64,000 bases of DNA from Draba incana (GCA_963576765.1 OY755207.1:19536760-19600759), one strand, 5' to 3'; counted from the stretch's first letter, positions 10,226 through 21,977 are shown. Numbers and translations: made by a program. The notes: generated by a model not told the origin, from the letters alone.

Positions 10226-10853
10226 TATTAGAATTATTGCGGAAGAGTATAAAGATCTAGAACGGAAGAAAGTTTTAGTAGCCATGAATATTTTAAAGAT
10301 TATGAACTTGAATTATTTCATTCAAGATAAAAGGTTCCAAATGATTAGAACACATCTATAAATAGCAAAATACTAGGTTTGGTCAACATGACCGTTACCC
10401 AAAAGTGGAACAAAGAAGAAAATAGATTTGGGCACTGTTCTGACCGCGGTACGCGTCCTGCCCGAGCTCCGTACGTTCAGACATGGCCAGTCCTCGATCA
10501 TTCAACCGCGGATCAATACGTGACCTGAATACCCGGTAAGGATCCGCGCGTTTATCCGAATACCTGTTACGCGACCCGGATAAACACGCAGACACTTCCC
10601 GTCCTGATCCTCAAGGCTTCTCGTCCCGCGGGTCCATCTTCACGTACTGATGTCCGAGACTCCAACTGACCCGCGTACCGATCTAATCCTCGATGCTTCT
10701 ACGTACTGCCGATCGTCCTGACATCAAGACGATTTGTCCCACAGATCCAATAACACCCAATCCTCGGTTTACCCATCCGATTATTACCTTGGGCCTTCTA
10801 CCCAACTTTATTTAATTATTTCCCTTAGCATCAATTAAGCACTAAGGTCAATA
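10226..10853 (-). repeat. 3' LTR of copia F
   Basis: It begins TATTAGAATT, where the other LTR has TGTTAGAATT (a G-to-A change in the terminal dinucleotide), and ends GGTCAATA. A minus-strand TATA (CTATTTATAG) at 10356-10365 has the composite GGTCAACATGACCGTT just upstream at 10381-10396. A CG-rich block follows (about 10435-10760). Confidence 0.9.
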
Positions 10854-10965
10854 CTCCCCCTCAAGTTAAACATAAAGGATTTATGCTTAACTTGGAAAGC
10901 TCACAACCATCACCTCGTTAAAAACCTTAGTAAAGAAAACCACGTGGGACAAAACTTTACTAAGG
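10854..10965 (-). promoter_or_regulatory. Polypurine tract and 3' stem-loops of copia F
   Basis: The polypurine complement CTCCCCCT is followed by a stem II of 15 bp (CAAGTTAAACATAAA with TTTATGCTTAACTTG on the plus strand, 3-nt loop). Stem I is a perfect 11-bp pair, CCTTAGTAAAG at 10925-10935 and CTTTACTAAGG at 10955-10965, enclosing CCACGTGGG. Confidence 0.75.
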
Positions 10966-11000
10966 GAAAAAGAGTGTGATGATTGCAAGCAAGAGGTCTT

Positions 11001-12803
11001 TTACGGATGGGTCAAATCCACAAGTCCAAGTTTGCCATTAAGATGAGTGCAAACCTTGAGACTTGCGGGCTTGGTGAAGATATCCGCTAGTTGGTCTTTG
11101 CTTCTAGTGTAACACAGTAGAGTCCATCCTTGCTCGATCTTCTCCCGTACCTTGTGACAATTGATCTCAATGTGCTTTGTCCTCTCATGAAATACCGAGT
11201 TCGTCGCTATATGAATTGCGACTTGATTATCATAATGCATGATCATCGACTTTGTAGCTTCAATTCCCAAATGTGCAAGAATACCCCTTAGCCAAGTGAA
11301 CTCATTAGTTAACTTCCTCATTGCTCTATATTCGGCTTCCGCACTAGAACATGAGACCTCCTTTTGTTTCTTTGTTCTCCAAGTCACCAAGTTCCCTCCA
11401 ATGAATGTGCAATAGCCGGTTGTCGATCTTCTATCACTTCTATCACCTGCCCAATCCGTATCACAATATCCAACCACATCGGAGTTTTCATTTCTTCCCA
11501 TCCAAATACCATGTCTTGGACTTTCCTTGAGATATCTCAGAATCCTTTCAACCATTTGCCAATGATATATCTTCGGCTCTTTCATATGTTGGCTTACTTG
11601 ATTTACCGCGAAGCAAATGTCCCGCCTTGTAAGTGTCAAATAGATCAATTTCCCAACAAGTCTTCTATACCTTGACGGATCCTCATACACCTCATCTTCT
11701 TTCTCCCCCTTTCTATCGGCCTTGTAACCTTCCTCCAATGGGGTCTTAGCCGGTTTACACGCAAGTTTACCGGTTTCCTGTAGCAAATCCAATGTATACT
11801 TCCTTTGACTAATGTGTAAGCCGTTCTTGAACCTACAAACTTCAATACCAAGAAAAGACTTCAATTCCCCAAGATCCTTGATTTCAAACACCGACTTGAG
11901 GAAGTCCTTCGTTTCTTGAATTCCCTCTTTATCAATACCGGTAAGGACCATATTATCGACATAGATCAACACAACTACCATCCCTCTTAGTCCTTGTAGT
12001 GTAAAGAGGGTATGATCCAATTCACACTTCTTAAAACCCCGTTCCTTAAGGGTACTACTCAACTTTTTATACCAAGCTCGCGGAGATTGTTTAAGACCAT
12101 ATATTGCTTTCCGTAGTCTAAGAACTTTTCCCAGAGCAATGGAAGTCTCAAGACCGGGAGGAGGCGTCATATACACTTCTTCTTCAAGGTCTCCTTGTAG
12201 AAAAGCATTTTTAACATCCATTTGCAAAAACTCCCAATTCAAGTTGACCGCCAAAGAGAACACAACTCTAACCGTATGGAGCTTAGCAACCGGTGCAAAT
12301 GTATCCGTATAATCATCTCCAAATGTTTGTGTGATCCCTCTAGCAACTAACCGAGCTTTATACCTCTCAAGGTCACCATTGCTTAAATACTTGATCGTGA
12401 AGACCCATTTCAATGTTACGGCCCTCTTTCCAAACGGTAGGTCCTCCTCATCCCATGTATGATTCTTTACCATTGCACCCACTTCATTATCTACGGCTTC
12501 TACCCAATTCTTATCCTCCATGGCTTGCTCATAAGTCTTCGGAATGGTATGCTCATCTATCTTGGTGAGAAAGGCACGATGGGAGGAAGGAAGAAGGGCG
12601 AGAGAACAAATGGCTTGAATGGGATGAGCAACGGCTTGATAGTTGTAGTAAAATCTACTCTCTTTCCATTGAGAGAGATCTTTCTTGGTTCTAGTACTTC
12701 TTCTAAGCACCGGTTTGATCGGAACTTGAACGTCTTGGGTCTCCTCTTGTTCTTGGTTCTCCTCTTGTTCCCCTTGAGCATTATCTTGATCTTGTACCTC
12801 CAC
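11001..12803 (-). pseudogene. Copia F reverse transcriptase and RNase H (600 codons)
   Basis: An open frame from the acidic linker (LRRSTRTKKDLSQW) through RT (LQMDVKNAFLQGDLEEEVYM) and RNase H (CDTDWAGD, SSAEAEYRA, HERTKHIEINCHKVR) to the natural stop at 11001. The RT active-site box reads YVDN instead of YVDD, which should abolish polymerisation. It is out of frame with the upstream integrase part, because sequence is missing near 12805 compared with E. Confidence 0.85.
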
Positions 12804-12804
12804 T

Positions 12805-13968
12805 TAGAGCCAAGGTCCGACGGATTAGCCAAGTCAACCAAGTTTTCCTTTGTATCCACACCATAATACCCTTTGTCTTCAATAAATTTCACATCCCTTG
12901 ATACAACCGTCTTCCTTGTAATCGGATTATAGCATTTATACCCCTTTTGAGTAGTTGATTATCCGAGGAGTATGCATCTTAAGCTCTTGGCATCTAGCTT
13001 ATTTGAAGTAGCTCACCGGGTCCTAACACAAAACAAAGACAACCAAAAACCTTTAGATGTTCAATAAAAGGTTTAGTTTTGTTTAATACCTCAAACGGTG
13101 CGTAATCTCCCAAGATTTTGGTTGGTGTTCGGTTGATTAGATAGCAAGCCGTCATCACGGCATCTCCCCAAAATCTTTTTGGAACATTCATATGGAACAT
13201 CATCGATCTAGATACTTCCATCAAGTGACGGTTTTTCCTCTCGGCCACATCATTTTGTTGGGGAGAGTAGGGACAACTTGTTAGATGAAATATTCCTTGC
13301 CTTTTGAGATGTTCTTTGACCCGGGTACTAGTATACTCCCCTCCATTATCTGTGCTAAAAATTTTGATCTTGGCATTGTATTGGTTAGCAATATAAGCTT
13401 CAAAGTTCATAAATGCCTCAATTACTCTATCTTTAGATGGTAAAAGTGTGATCCAAGTGTATTTAGATTTCTCATCTATAAATGTGACAAAGTACATGTT
13501 ATTATCTCTAGAAATGCAAGGGGAAGTCCACACATCCGAATAAACCAAGTCAAAACAATTATCATAAGTAGTTGTAGATTTTGGAAAAACCGATTTGCAA
13601 TGTTTACCAAGAATACATGATTCACAACTCAAATGATCAAAGTAAGCATTAGGCAACATTATTTCAAAAGCTCTAGAATGAGGATGATCTAATCTAGCAT
13701 GCCAAATCGCATTATTGGAAACTCCTAAACAAGATTTAAAAGAACAAGAACTAGATAATCTTGGAGCTATATCTTCAAGAACATAGAGATCATCCTTGGT
13801 ACCACCTTCTCCAATTATTTTTCCCGCCTTAATATCCTGAAAATGAACATCATTAGGACCAAAGATTTCATAACAATTCAAGTCTTTTGTTGCTCTTTTA
13901 ACCGATAGCAAATTTGAAGTAAAGTTAGGCATAGAAAATGCCTTAGATTCTTTATCAAACAATTTCAA
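12805..13968 (-). pseudogene. Copia F pre-integrase and integrase
   Basis: From 13968 it reads the region after the protease (KAFSMPNFTSNLLSVKRATK), WHARLDHPHSRAF, the zinc finger (CESCILGKHC), the integrase core (FSTDNGGEYTS, QQNDVAERKNRHLMEV) and FWGDAVMTA. A 2-nt excess near 13010 (compared with E at 39940) shifts the frame. The segment continues as MKFIEDKGYYGVD at 12892, then loses the linker near 12805. Confidence 0.82.
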
Positions 13969-13971
13969 GGT

Positions 13972-15132
13972 TCAAATTTCTTTTATAGGGATATTATCAC
14001 CATTTGCAATTTCAACATTACCATTAATTGATTCCATATTTTTAAGCATGTTCAAATTACTAATCATATGATGTGAAGCTCCCGAATCAACTATAAGAGA
14101 ACTACAAGGAGTTCGAGTATAGAAAGTTTTACCGGAATCTTTGTTTGCATTCAAGGCTTTGATGAGAGCCTCCAAGTCGGATTTCCTCACATAATCCCCT
14201 TGGACCGCCTCACCTCCTATCTTGACCGGTGTTGTGGGTTGGCTCGTCGGTTGATCGTCTTTGGCCGCGGTGAAATTTGCCGTAGAACTGCTTGGATAAT
14301 CGACCCACCATGTCGGCTTGAGGTGTGGGTGGAGAACCCAACATTTCTCCTTGGTGTGTCCCTTTTCCTTGCAATGATCGCACCACCTCTTCTCACCAAC
14401 GGACCGGTTGTTCCCGAAGCTTCCCTTGCCCCCACGGTTCTCAAACCGATTATATGCACCCTTATGAGCAACTGGAAGCTCCCCCTTACCACCAAAGAGA
14501 CCTTGAGATCCTTGTTCCCTTTGGATTTGAGCACATACATCTTCCATAGTTGGGAGTCTCTCTGACCTTAGGATATGTTTAGTAAGGTCATTGAACACCG
14601 GATTCAACATGAGTAACAACCCGAAGACCTTGTCTTGTTCTTTTCTTTCATTCAACACCACCGGATCAATCGAGCTCGGTCTCAACATCTCTAGCTCGGA
14701 CCACAAAGATCTATACTTTCCCAAGTGTTTGGTAAACTCCGTATCCTCTTGGTGAAGATTGTTGATTGCTTTCTTAACTTCAAACACCCGTGCCAAGTTT
14801 GAAACATTACCATACACACTCTTTAATGTTTCCCAAAGCTCATTAGCTGTCTCACAGTAGGAATACGCCTCAAGGATAGAGGAATCAATACCACTTTGAA
14901 GAACCGCCAAGACCGTTTGATCCTCTTGAAACCACTTCGCTTCTCTTGCCTTAGCCGGTTCAATATCTTCCTTCTCCGGTGTCTCAACAATCGACCTAAG
15001 TGTAAGATCGATATGATTCCACAATCCTCGACCACAAAGAGCCGTCTTTGTAGTCCTTGACCATAGCAAATAGTTTTCTCCTTTCAAAACCACCAGAACC
15101 ACCAAAGCCTTAGAGTTTTCCATCGGATTCAT
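13972..15132 (-). pseudogene. Copia F gag and protease (386 codons)
   Basis: It starts at MNPMENSKALVV (15132), as in C. It contains the gag domain, then the zinc knuckle C-X2-C-X4-H-X4-C (CDHCKEKGHTKEKC), the linker GDYVRKSDLEALIKAL and the protease active site IVDSGASHHMIS. A TGA at 13969-13971 replaces a Gly codon (PIKEI then stop). The frame continues directly into the pre-integrase piece, so this is a point nonsense mutation. Confidence 0.88.
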
Positions 15133-15369
15133 CTTCTTTTACTGATTTTTGAGCGAAAGTTTACAACTTTAGAAACGATTTGGGGTTAACTAGACTATAT
15201 GTATGTTAGATTAAGCGCATAGAGAGAATGAAGATCTCAACATAATGATTCAATCTAACGATCCAAAGAACAACCCACAAATCGGAAAGATTACTAAGAT
15301 TTGAGAGAATGAGAGATTTGAGATTAAGAAAGTATCACGATCACACAGATCAGACCAGTTCTGATACGA
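15133..15369 (-). other. 5' leader of copia F
   Basis: Non-coding leader between primer site and gag. The hairpin arms GTTAGATT (15205-15212) and AATCTAAC (15252-15259) flank AAGCGCAT. The primer-binding site complement lies at 15358-15369. Confidence 0.7.
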
Positions 15370-15996
15370 TGTTAGAATTATTGCGGAAGAGTATAAAGAT
15401 CTAGAACGGAAGAAAGTTTAAGTAGCCATGAATATTTTAAAGATTATGAACTTGAATTATTTCATTCAAGATAAAAGGTTACAAATGATTAGAACACATC
15501 TATAAATAGCAAAATACGAGGTTTGGTCAACATGACCGTTACCCAAAAGTGGAACAAAGAAAAAAATAGATCCGGGCACTGTTCTGACCGCGGTACGCGT
15601 CCTGCCCGAGCTCCGTACGTTCGGACGTGGCTAGTCCTCGATCATTCAACCGCGGATCAGTACGTGACCTGAATACCCGGTAAGGATCCGCGCGTTTATC
15701 CGAATACCCGTTACGCGACCCGGATAAACACGCGACACTTCTCGTCCTGATCCTCGAGGCTTCTCGTCCCGCGGGTCTATCTTCACGTACTGATGTCCGA
15801 GACTCCAACTGACCCACGTACCGATCTAATCCTCGATGCTTCTACGTACTGTGGATCGTCCTGACATCGAGACGATCCGTCCCGCGGATACAATAACACC
15901 CGATCCTCGGTTTACCCATCTGATTATTCCCTTGGGCAAATTACCTAACTTTATTTATTTATTTCCCTTAGCACCAATTAAGCACTAAGGTCAATA
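15370..15996 (-). repeat. 5' LTR of copia F
   Basis: 627 bp, TGTTAGAATT to GGTCAATA, with the composite promoter block GGTCAACATGACCGTT at 15525-15540 and a TATA box just left of it. Differences from the 3' LTR are mostly G/A or C/T, several at CpG. Confidence 0.9.
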
Positions 15997-16001
15997 GGTT
16001 C

Positions 16002-16426
16002 TTCCTCTCGGCAACTCCATTTTGTTGAGGAGTGTATGGACAACTTGTTTGGTGGAGGATCCCTTGCTTGAGGAGATGTTCTTGGAATCGGTTACTAGTA
16101 TATTCTCCTCCATTATCTGTTCTAAAAAATTTGATCTTGGCATTGTATTGGTTAGCAATATAAGCTTCAAAGTTCATAAATGCCTCAAAGACTATATCCT
16201 TAGATGGTAACAATGTGATCCATGTGTATTTTGATTTTTCATCAATGAATGTATCAAAGTATTTGTTATTATCTCTAGAAATGCACGGAGAAGTCCAAAC
16301 ATCCGAATGAATCAAATCAAAACAATTATCATAAGTAGTAGTATATTTCTGAAAAACGATTTTGCAATGTTTACCAAGTATACAAGACTCACAACTCAAG
16401 TGGTCAAAATAAACATTTGGCATCAT
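16002..16426 (-). pseudogene. Copia C zinc finger and integrase core
   Basis: From 16426: MMPNVYFDHLSCESCILGKHC, NKYFDTFIDEKSKYTWITLL, FRTDNGGEYTSNRF and QQNGVAERKN, where element F interrupts at 16001. It is separated from the gag-protease piece by a lesion around 16430-16500 that includes an A-rich stretch. Integrase catalytic Asp and Glu positions are not all covered because the domain is split. Confidence 0.85.
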
Positions 16427-16481
16427 TATTTCAAAGGCACGAAAATGAGGATGACCTAATCTAGCATGCCGAATAGCATTA

Positions 16482-17894
16482 TTAGCAACTCCTAAACAAG
16501 ATTGAAATTAAAAAAAAACTAGATGAGCTTGGTGATTTATCTTCAAGAACATAGAGATCATCCTTGGTACCACCTTCTCCTATTATTTTCTCGGACCAAA
16601 TATCCTGAAAATGAACATCATTAGGACCAAAGATTGCATAGCAATTCAAGTCTTTGGTTGTTTTCTTAACCGAAAGTAAATTAGACGTAAAATTCGGCAT
16701 ATAGAAAGTTTTAGATTCTTTATCAAATAATTTTAATGTTCCAATTCCTTTTATAGGAATATTATCCCCATTAGCAATTTCAACATTACCCTTAATAGGT
16801 TCAACATTTTCAAGCATGTTCAAGTTACTTATCATGTGATGGGAAGCTCCCGAATCAATAATTAACGAGCTACTAGGAGTACGAGTAAAGAAGGTCATAC
16901 CGGACTCCTTGTTTGCATTAGGGGCTTTGATGAGAGCTTCTAAGTCCGACTTCCTCACATAGTTGCCTTGATTTGAAGCCTCTTCTCCGAGTTTGAGAGG
17001 TGTAGTCGGTTGACTCTTAGGATGATCATTTTTAGCCGCCGTGTAGTTCGCCTTTGGATAGTCTACCCACCAAGAAGGCTTAAGATGTGGATGAAGAATC
17101 CAACACTTTTCCTTGGTGTGCCCTTTCTCCTTGCAATGATCACACCACCTCTTCTCTCCATTGAACCGATTGTTGCCATAGCTTCCTTTGTTTCCACGAT
17201 TATCTGGCCGATTGAACACACCCTTGTTCGCCATTGGAAGCTCCCCCTTACTCCCAAAGAGACCATGAGAACCTTGTTCTCTTTGGATTTGAGAACACAC
17301 ATCTTCCATGCTTGGAAGCTTTTTCGAACGAAGGAGATGCTTAATTAGATCATTATACACTGGATTCAAAGTTAGAAGCAACCCGAAGACCGTATCTTGC
17401 TCCTTTCTTTCATTCAACACGATCGGATCCATTGAGCTAGGCCTTAACATATCGAGCTCGGACCACAAAGAGCGATACTTTCCTAAATGTTTTGTAAACT
17501 CCATATCTTCTTGATGAAGATTGTTAATCGCCTTCTTCACCTCAAAGACCCAAGCCAAGTTTGAGACATTCCCATACACATGCTTCAATGTTTCCCAAAG
17601 TTCGAAGGCCATTTCACAATAAGAATACGCCTCAAGGATCGATGAATCAATACCATTTTGAAGCACTGCCAAGACCGTTTGATCTTCTTGAAACCATTTC
17701 GCCTCTCTAGCCTTCTTGGCGGCTTCATCTTCCTTGTCAACCGAAACAAATATCGGCCTTAGTGAAAGATCAATGTGCTCCCATAAAGCTCGACCACAAA
17801 GGGCCGTCTTCGTCATTCTCGACCACAACAAGTAGTTTTCTACCTTGAGAATCACCGGGACAACCAACGCCTTAGAGTTTTCCATTGGATTCAT
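16482..17894 (-). pseudogene. Copia C gag, protease and pre-integrase
   Basis: The likely start is MNPMENSKALVV at 17894, matching F; the open frame extends further upstream to 18017 without similarity. It has the gag domain, the zinc knuckle CDHCKEKGHTKEKC, the linker GNYVRKSDLEALIKA, the protease site IIDSGASHHMIS and the post-protease region to DDLYVLED. The frame then ends in a mutated stretch (stop near 16482). About 470 codons are open. C had a full set of domains before A and F inserted and RT was deleted. Confidence 0.88.
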
Positions 17895-18284
17895 TCTTCT
17901 CTTCGATTTATCACTTAACCGAAAGAGACCTACAAAATATTGAAGCTTCCAACCAACCAACAAAGATTCACACCAAAAGTTTGAAGCTTTCGAAGATTCA
18001 ATACCAAGAACAATCACGATCCGAGAGATTTTGAGATTTTAATGACTTAGAACCGAGAACCGATTTTTGAATGAAAGCTCAAAGCTTTAGAAATGATTTG
18101 AGATTAACTATTCTATATGTATGTTAAATCAAGCGCATAAAGAGAATAGAAATCTCTATATAACGATCTGATCTAACGATTTAAAGAGAACCCACAAATT
18201 GGAAAGATTATTGAGAGATTGAGATTAGAAGATTGAGATTATGAGAGTATTGCGGTCACAAAGATCAAACCCGCTCTGATACCA
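17895..18284 (-). other. 5' leader and primer-binding site of copia C
   Basis: Non-coding leader. The hairpin arms GTTAAATC (18123-18130) and GATCTAAC (18170-18177) flank AAGCGCATAA, with inner AAGAGA/TCTCT pairing. The primer-binding site complement GCTCTGATACCA is at 18273-18284. Confidence 0.72.
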
Positions 18285-20092
18285 TGTAAGATTTAGAGAG
18301 ATTAGCGGAAGAATGAGTGAGATTAAGAGAGATTAAGAAAAAGTGAAGGGAATATGAACTTGAAACATTTTTCCATTCAAGATAAGATTACAATGATTGG
18401 GAATAACCCATAAATAGCCAAGTCTAGGATGGTCAAAGTGACCGTTGGAAAATCTCATCAAAAAGGTGAAAAAGGGGTCTCGGTCACTGCCTGATCCGCA
18501 TGACCGAGTGGCATCGGCGACCATACGAGGTGTGTTAAACAAGGAGAACACAAAGGTGTTCAAGAGAAGAAACAAGATTACCCAAAGTTAGACATATTTG
18601 GGTAACTTTGAGGAATGGAAGGTCAAGCATGTTCAAGGCTTGGTAAGAGGCGTTCTAGGCCACTTAGGCATTAAGGAAGGAAAGCCGGATGAAGCATGAT
18701 AAAATGGCGAAAATGGCGAAAATGGAAAATGGCACTCGGCCATGTACCGCGGGTTGGACTTGGCACCAAGGCGCTCGTCCCGCGGGTCGAAGAAGGATCG
18801 AGGATGCACGTCCTGATGGGAGATACGCGGATCCAAAGAAGATCCAAGATCCACGTGTTTATCCGTTTACCCGTCCCATCCTGATCCGCGTCCCGCGTCC
18901 GAGTGCTCGTGTCCGTCCCGCGTCCCTTCATGTCCTGATCCCGTGTTCCGCACCGATCTGTCCCGTCCTGATCCGAAGGAAGTCTCGCGTCTAGCATCCG
19001 GGTCGGTACGAGAAAATAGAGCCGTTGGTCCTCTTTCTGATACGTTCCTCCCAAGGATTGCACGTCCTGATGGGAGACACGCGGATCCAAAGAAGATCCA
19101 AGATCCACGTGTTTATCCGTTTACCCGACCCGGGTAAACGGATAAACACGCGGGTCGTCCCGTCCTGATCCGCGTCCCGCGTCCGACTGCTCATGTCCGT
19201 CCAGCGTCCCTTCATGTCCTGATCCCGTGTTCCACACCGATCCATCCCATCCTGATCCGAAGGAAGTCTCGCGTCTGGCATCCGGGTCGGTACGAGAAAA
19301 TAGAGCCGTTGGTCCTCTGTCCGTACCAACGGCATAGTTGACCAAATTTGAATTTGGTCAACATTTTTACATGTGCTTTATTTTCAATCTGATTTTTGTG
19401 GTTATAAATACCACTTGTAAGTCTCATTTGTAAGTATCCAAGTATCAATAAAAGAAGAGAAAACTCTTGTTCTTATATTTTTTTCTCTTTTATTTTACTT
19501 AAGCTTTTCTAAGTATTTTCAATGTAGAACTTAGGAGATTAAGGTGTTTAGGGTGATATCCATTTAGGATTGAACCCATATTATTATTAAGTTTATTTTC
19601 ATCTTAATCTTTCTTATTTCACTCCAAATCTCTCCACACATGTAATACTCGTTTTTGTATAAACCGGTTTGTGTGGATCCTTTTATCAAAGACACTTAGG
19701 TGTTTGTTCTTCATAGATGAGCTTAGTCTCATCAAATTCCAACAAGGTGCGGGTCCAGAATTGCGTCCAGGTTCTTTCCCGCGGTACAAGATCAAAACAT
19801 GACCCGTTTACCTGGAAAGGATCCGCGCCATGACCCGGCGGCCTCACTCGTTGCCAGATCGATCCGTAGACATCTTCTCTCGATACCAACTTGTTCTGCG
19901 GTTAGCTTTTCCTCGTTCCCAGACTGATCTGCCGATGCCCAATGTCAGTCTGATCCGCGACTGTCTTTTCTCGATGCCAACTCGACATGCGGATCACTTT
20001 CTCGATGCCGGCTTGATCCGCGGGTTGATTTCTTCCCAACTTATTATTTTCTGTTTATTTCCCTTAGCACCTAATTAGTACTAAGGTCAACA
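18285..20092 (-). repeat. 5' LTR of copia C, split by a solo LTR
   Basis: The LTR parts are 18285-18532 and 19750-20092 (591 bp together), starting TGTAAGATTT and ending GGTCAACA. The composite block GGTCAAAGTGACCGTT is at 18431-18446, beside a TATTTATGG-type TATA on the minus strand. The intervening solo LTR is flanked by AGGTG. No matching 3' LTR of C exists on the left, consistent with loss at the 2290 junction. Right of 20092 is gypsy J, whose first bases AAAAG would be one side of C's target duplication. Confidence 0.82.
18533..19744 (+). mobile_element. Solo LTR, same family as 1036-2021
   Basis: 1212 bp, TGTTAAAC to ATTCCAACA, flanked by AGGTG at 18528-18532 and 19745-19749. It is longer than the 986-bp relative because a block of about 250 bp in the CG-rich region is tandemly duplicated (units about 18808-19060 and 19062-19320). 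A perfect 20-bp inverted repeat with a 3-nt spacer lies at 19108-19150. A W-box-type palindrome lies at about 19337-19362. There is no internal sequence, so it arose by LTR-LTR recombination. Confidence 0.87.
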
Positions 20093-21262
20093 AAAAGGAG
20101 AGAGATCAGAAACATTGAAACTAGAACTGACATTGTACTTACCTTGGAGATCCACTTGATATGCATTGTCATTGATTCTCCTTGTGATCGTGAATGGACC
20201 ATCAATCCTAGGCATAAGCTTGGATTTTCTTTCTTTTAGATATCGTTCCTTCCTCAAGTGTATCCAGACTTGATCTCCAACTTCAAAGATCAATTTACAC
20301 CTGCCTTTATTAGCTTGCTTAACATACAACTTTGTTTTCTCTTCTATGTTTCTCTGATTCTTCTCATGGATCTGTTGAACCAACTCAGCCTTCTTTTTTC
20401 CATCAATATTAGTTCTTTCACTTAAAGGTAAAGGAATTAGATCAAAAAGAGATATGGGATTGAACCCATAAACAATTTGAAATGGAGAATACTTAGATGC
20501 AGAATGCACAGCATGGTTTTATGCAAATTCAATGTGAGGCAAACAATCTTCCCAAGTTCTAAGATTCTTTTTAATTAAAGCACGTAAGAGAGTTCCCAAA
20601 GTTCTATTAACCACTTCTGTTTGACCATCAGTTTGAGGATGACATGTAGTAGAAAATAATAGCTTAGTTCCTAACTTAGACCACAAAGTTTTCCAAAAGT
20701 AGCTAAGAAACTTGGTATCTCTATCAGAAACTATAGTTCTAGGCATCCCATGTAAACGAACTATCTCCTAAAAGAATAACCCAGCTACATGTAATGCATC
20801 ATCAGTTTTATGACAAGCAATGAAATGAGCCATTTTAGAGAATCTATCAACCACAACGAAAATGGAATCCTTTCCTGTCTTAGTTCTAGGCAAACCCATC
20901 ACAAAATCCATAGATATATCATTCCAAGAATGAGTAGGAATAGGGAGAGGTGTATACAAACCGTGAGGTTGGACCTTAGATTTGGCATGTTTACAAACAC
21001 TACACCTATTACAGATTATCTCAACATCACGTCTCATGTGTGACCAATGTAAATGATCCTTCATGACTTCCAATGTCTTAGCAATGCCCAATGTGTCCCA
21101 TTAGTCCACCTCCATGAGCTTCCGTAACAAACAAATCTCGAAAAGAACAGTTAGGAACACACAAACGGTTCTCATAAAAGAGGAACCCATCTTTCTTATA
21201 GTAACGACCTGAGGCGAATTTCTCACAAGCGTTGTAAATTTCTTGAAAATCAGGATCAGTTT
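20093..21262 (-). pseudogene. Gypsy J integrase and C-terminal region
   Basis: On the minus strand the pieces are: the integrase zinc-binding region with CNRCSVCKHAKSKVQ (about 21,000), the core beginning SMDFVMGLPRTKTGKDSIFVVVDRF, then SDRDTKF, HPQTDGQTEVVNRTLGTLLR, and the C-terminal GPF/Y-type segment (PRIDGPFTITRRINDNAYQVDL) ending at NVSDLSPFC. Stops or frame changes lie at about 20,517 and 20,767. It is the same lineage as K and H. It is cut on the left by the copia C LTR at 20092 and on the right by copia B. Confidence 0.85.
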
Positions 21263-21271
21263 CTCCTGCGG

Positions 21272-21977
21272 TATTGACCTTGGTACCATCAATATGTGCT
21301 AAGGGAAAATAAAGATGTGATCGGAAGATTGAATTCGGGTCGGAGTCATCGAACTGTGGATCAGATCTCTCGAGACGTGGGACGATGGAGCCTTGACCCG
21401 CAGCACGCAACATCGATGCCAGACGCGGATCAGTACGTGGAGAGGATCCAAGGACAGACGGAACGGATGGTCTCGGCAACAAAGTGACATCAGGGCGAGA
21501 GATGTCGTCCCGCGGTACGAGTGGCAACGAGGAACGGGACGTAAACAGCATACCGTAGAACCGGGTTGCGTAACGGGTCTTCGGAAAAACACGCGGATCC
21601 TGAATCGGGTAAACAGGCGGTCGCGAGGATCCTTCCCGCATTGACCAAGTGCCTTCCCGCGTTGATCGTCCTGATGTCACGAGGGACCCTTCCCGCAACA
21701 CGATGGCGACGTGCCTTCCTCAACCCGCGCCTCGATGCTGATAGTGACCGCGTGTCGTTTTCTGTCCGAGCCGTTTTGAAGCACGTGACCGTTTAATTCA
21801 AATGGTCCCTTACCTATTTTAGATTATCCCAAATCCTATTTAAACATTGTAAAGAACACTTGTAACATTATCTTGAATAAAATTTTCAAGTTCTTATTCT
21901 TTATGGTTCCAAATACTTAATCTCTTTAAATCTCTCATTCTCTTGTTACTTAATCTTCTATTCTCTAAATTCTTACA
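21272..21977 (+). repeat. 5' LTR of copia B
   Basis: 706 bp, TATTGACC to TTCTTACA. The CG-rich block, the AACGGTC half of the palindrome and the TATTTAAA box are as in A. Confidence 0.9.

Larger units (their letters stand above)
10226..15996 (-). mobile_element. Ty1/copia retrotransposon F, complete with both LTRs, mutated
   Basis: 5771 bp on the minus strand. LTRs at 10226-10853 (3') and 15370-15996 (5') are 628 and 627 bp. The target duplication GGTTC is at 10221-10225 and 15997-16001. The primer-binding site at 15358-15369 has decayed (minus strand TCGTATCAGAAC). The polypurine tract complement CTCCCCCTC begins at 10854. The internal region encodes all copia domains in four pieces. It is inserted in the integrase gene of C at the ERKNRHLMEV coding segment. 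Confidence 0.93.
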
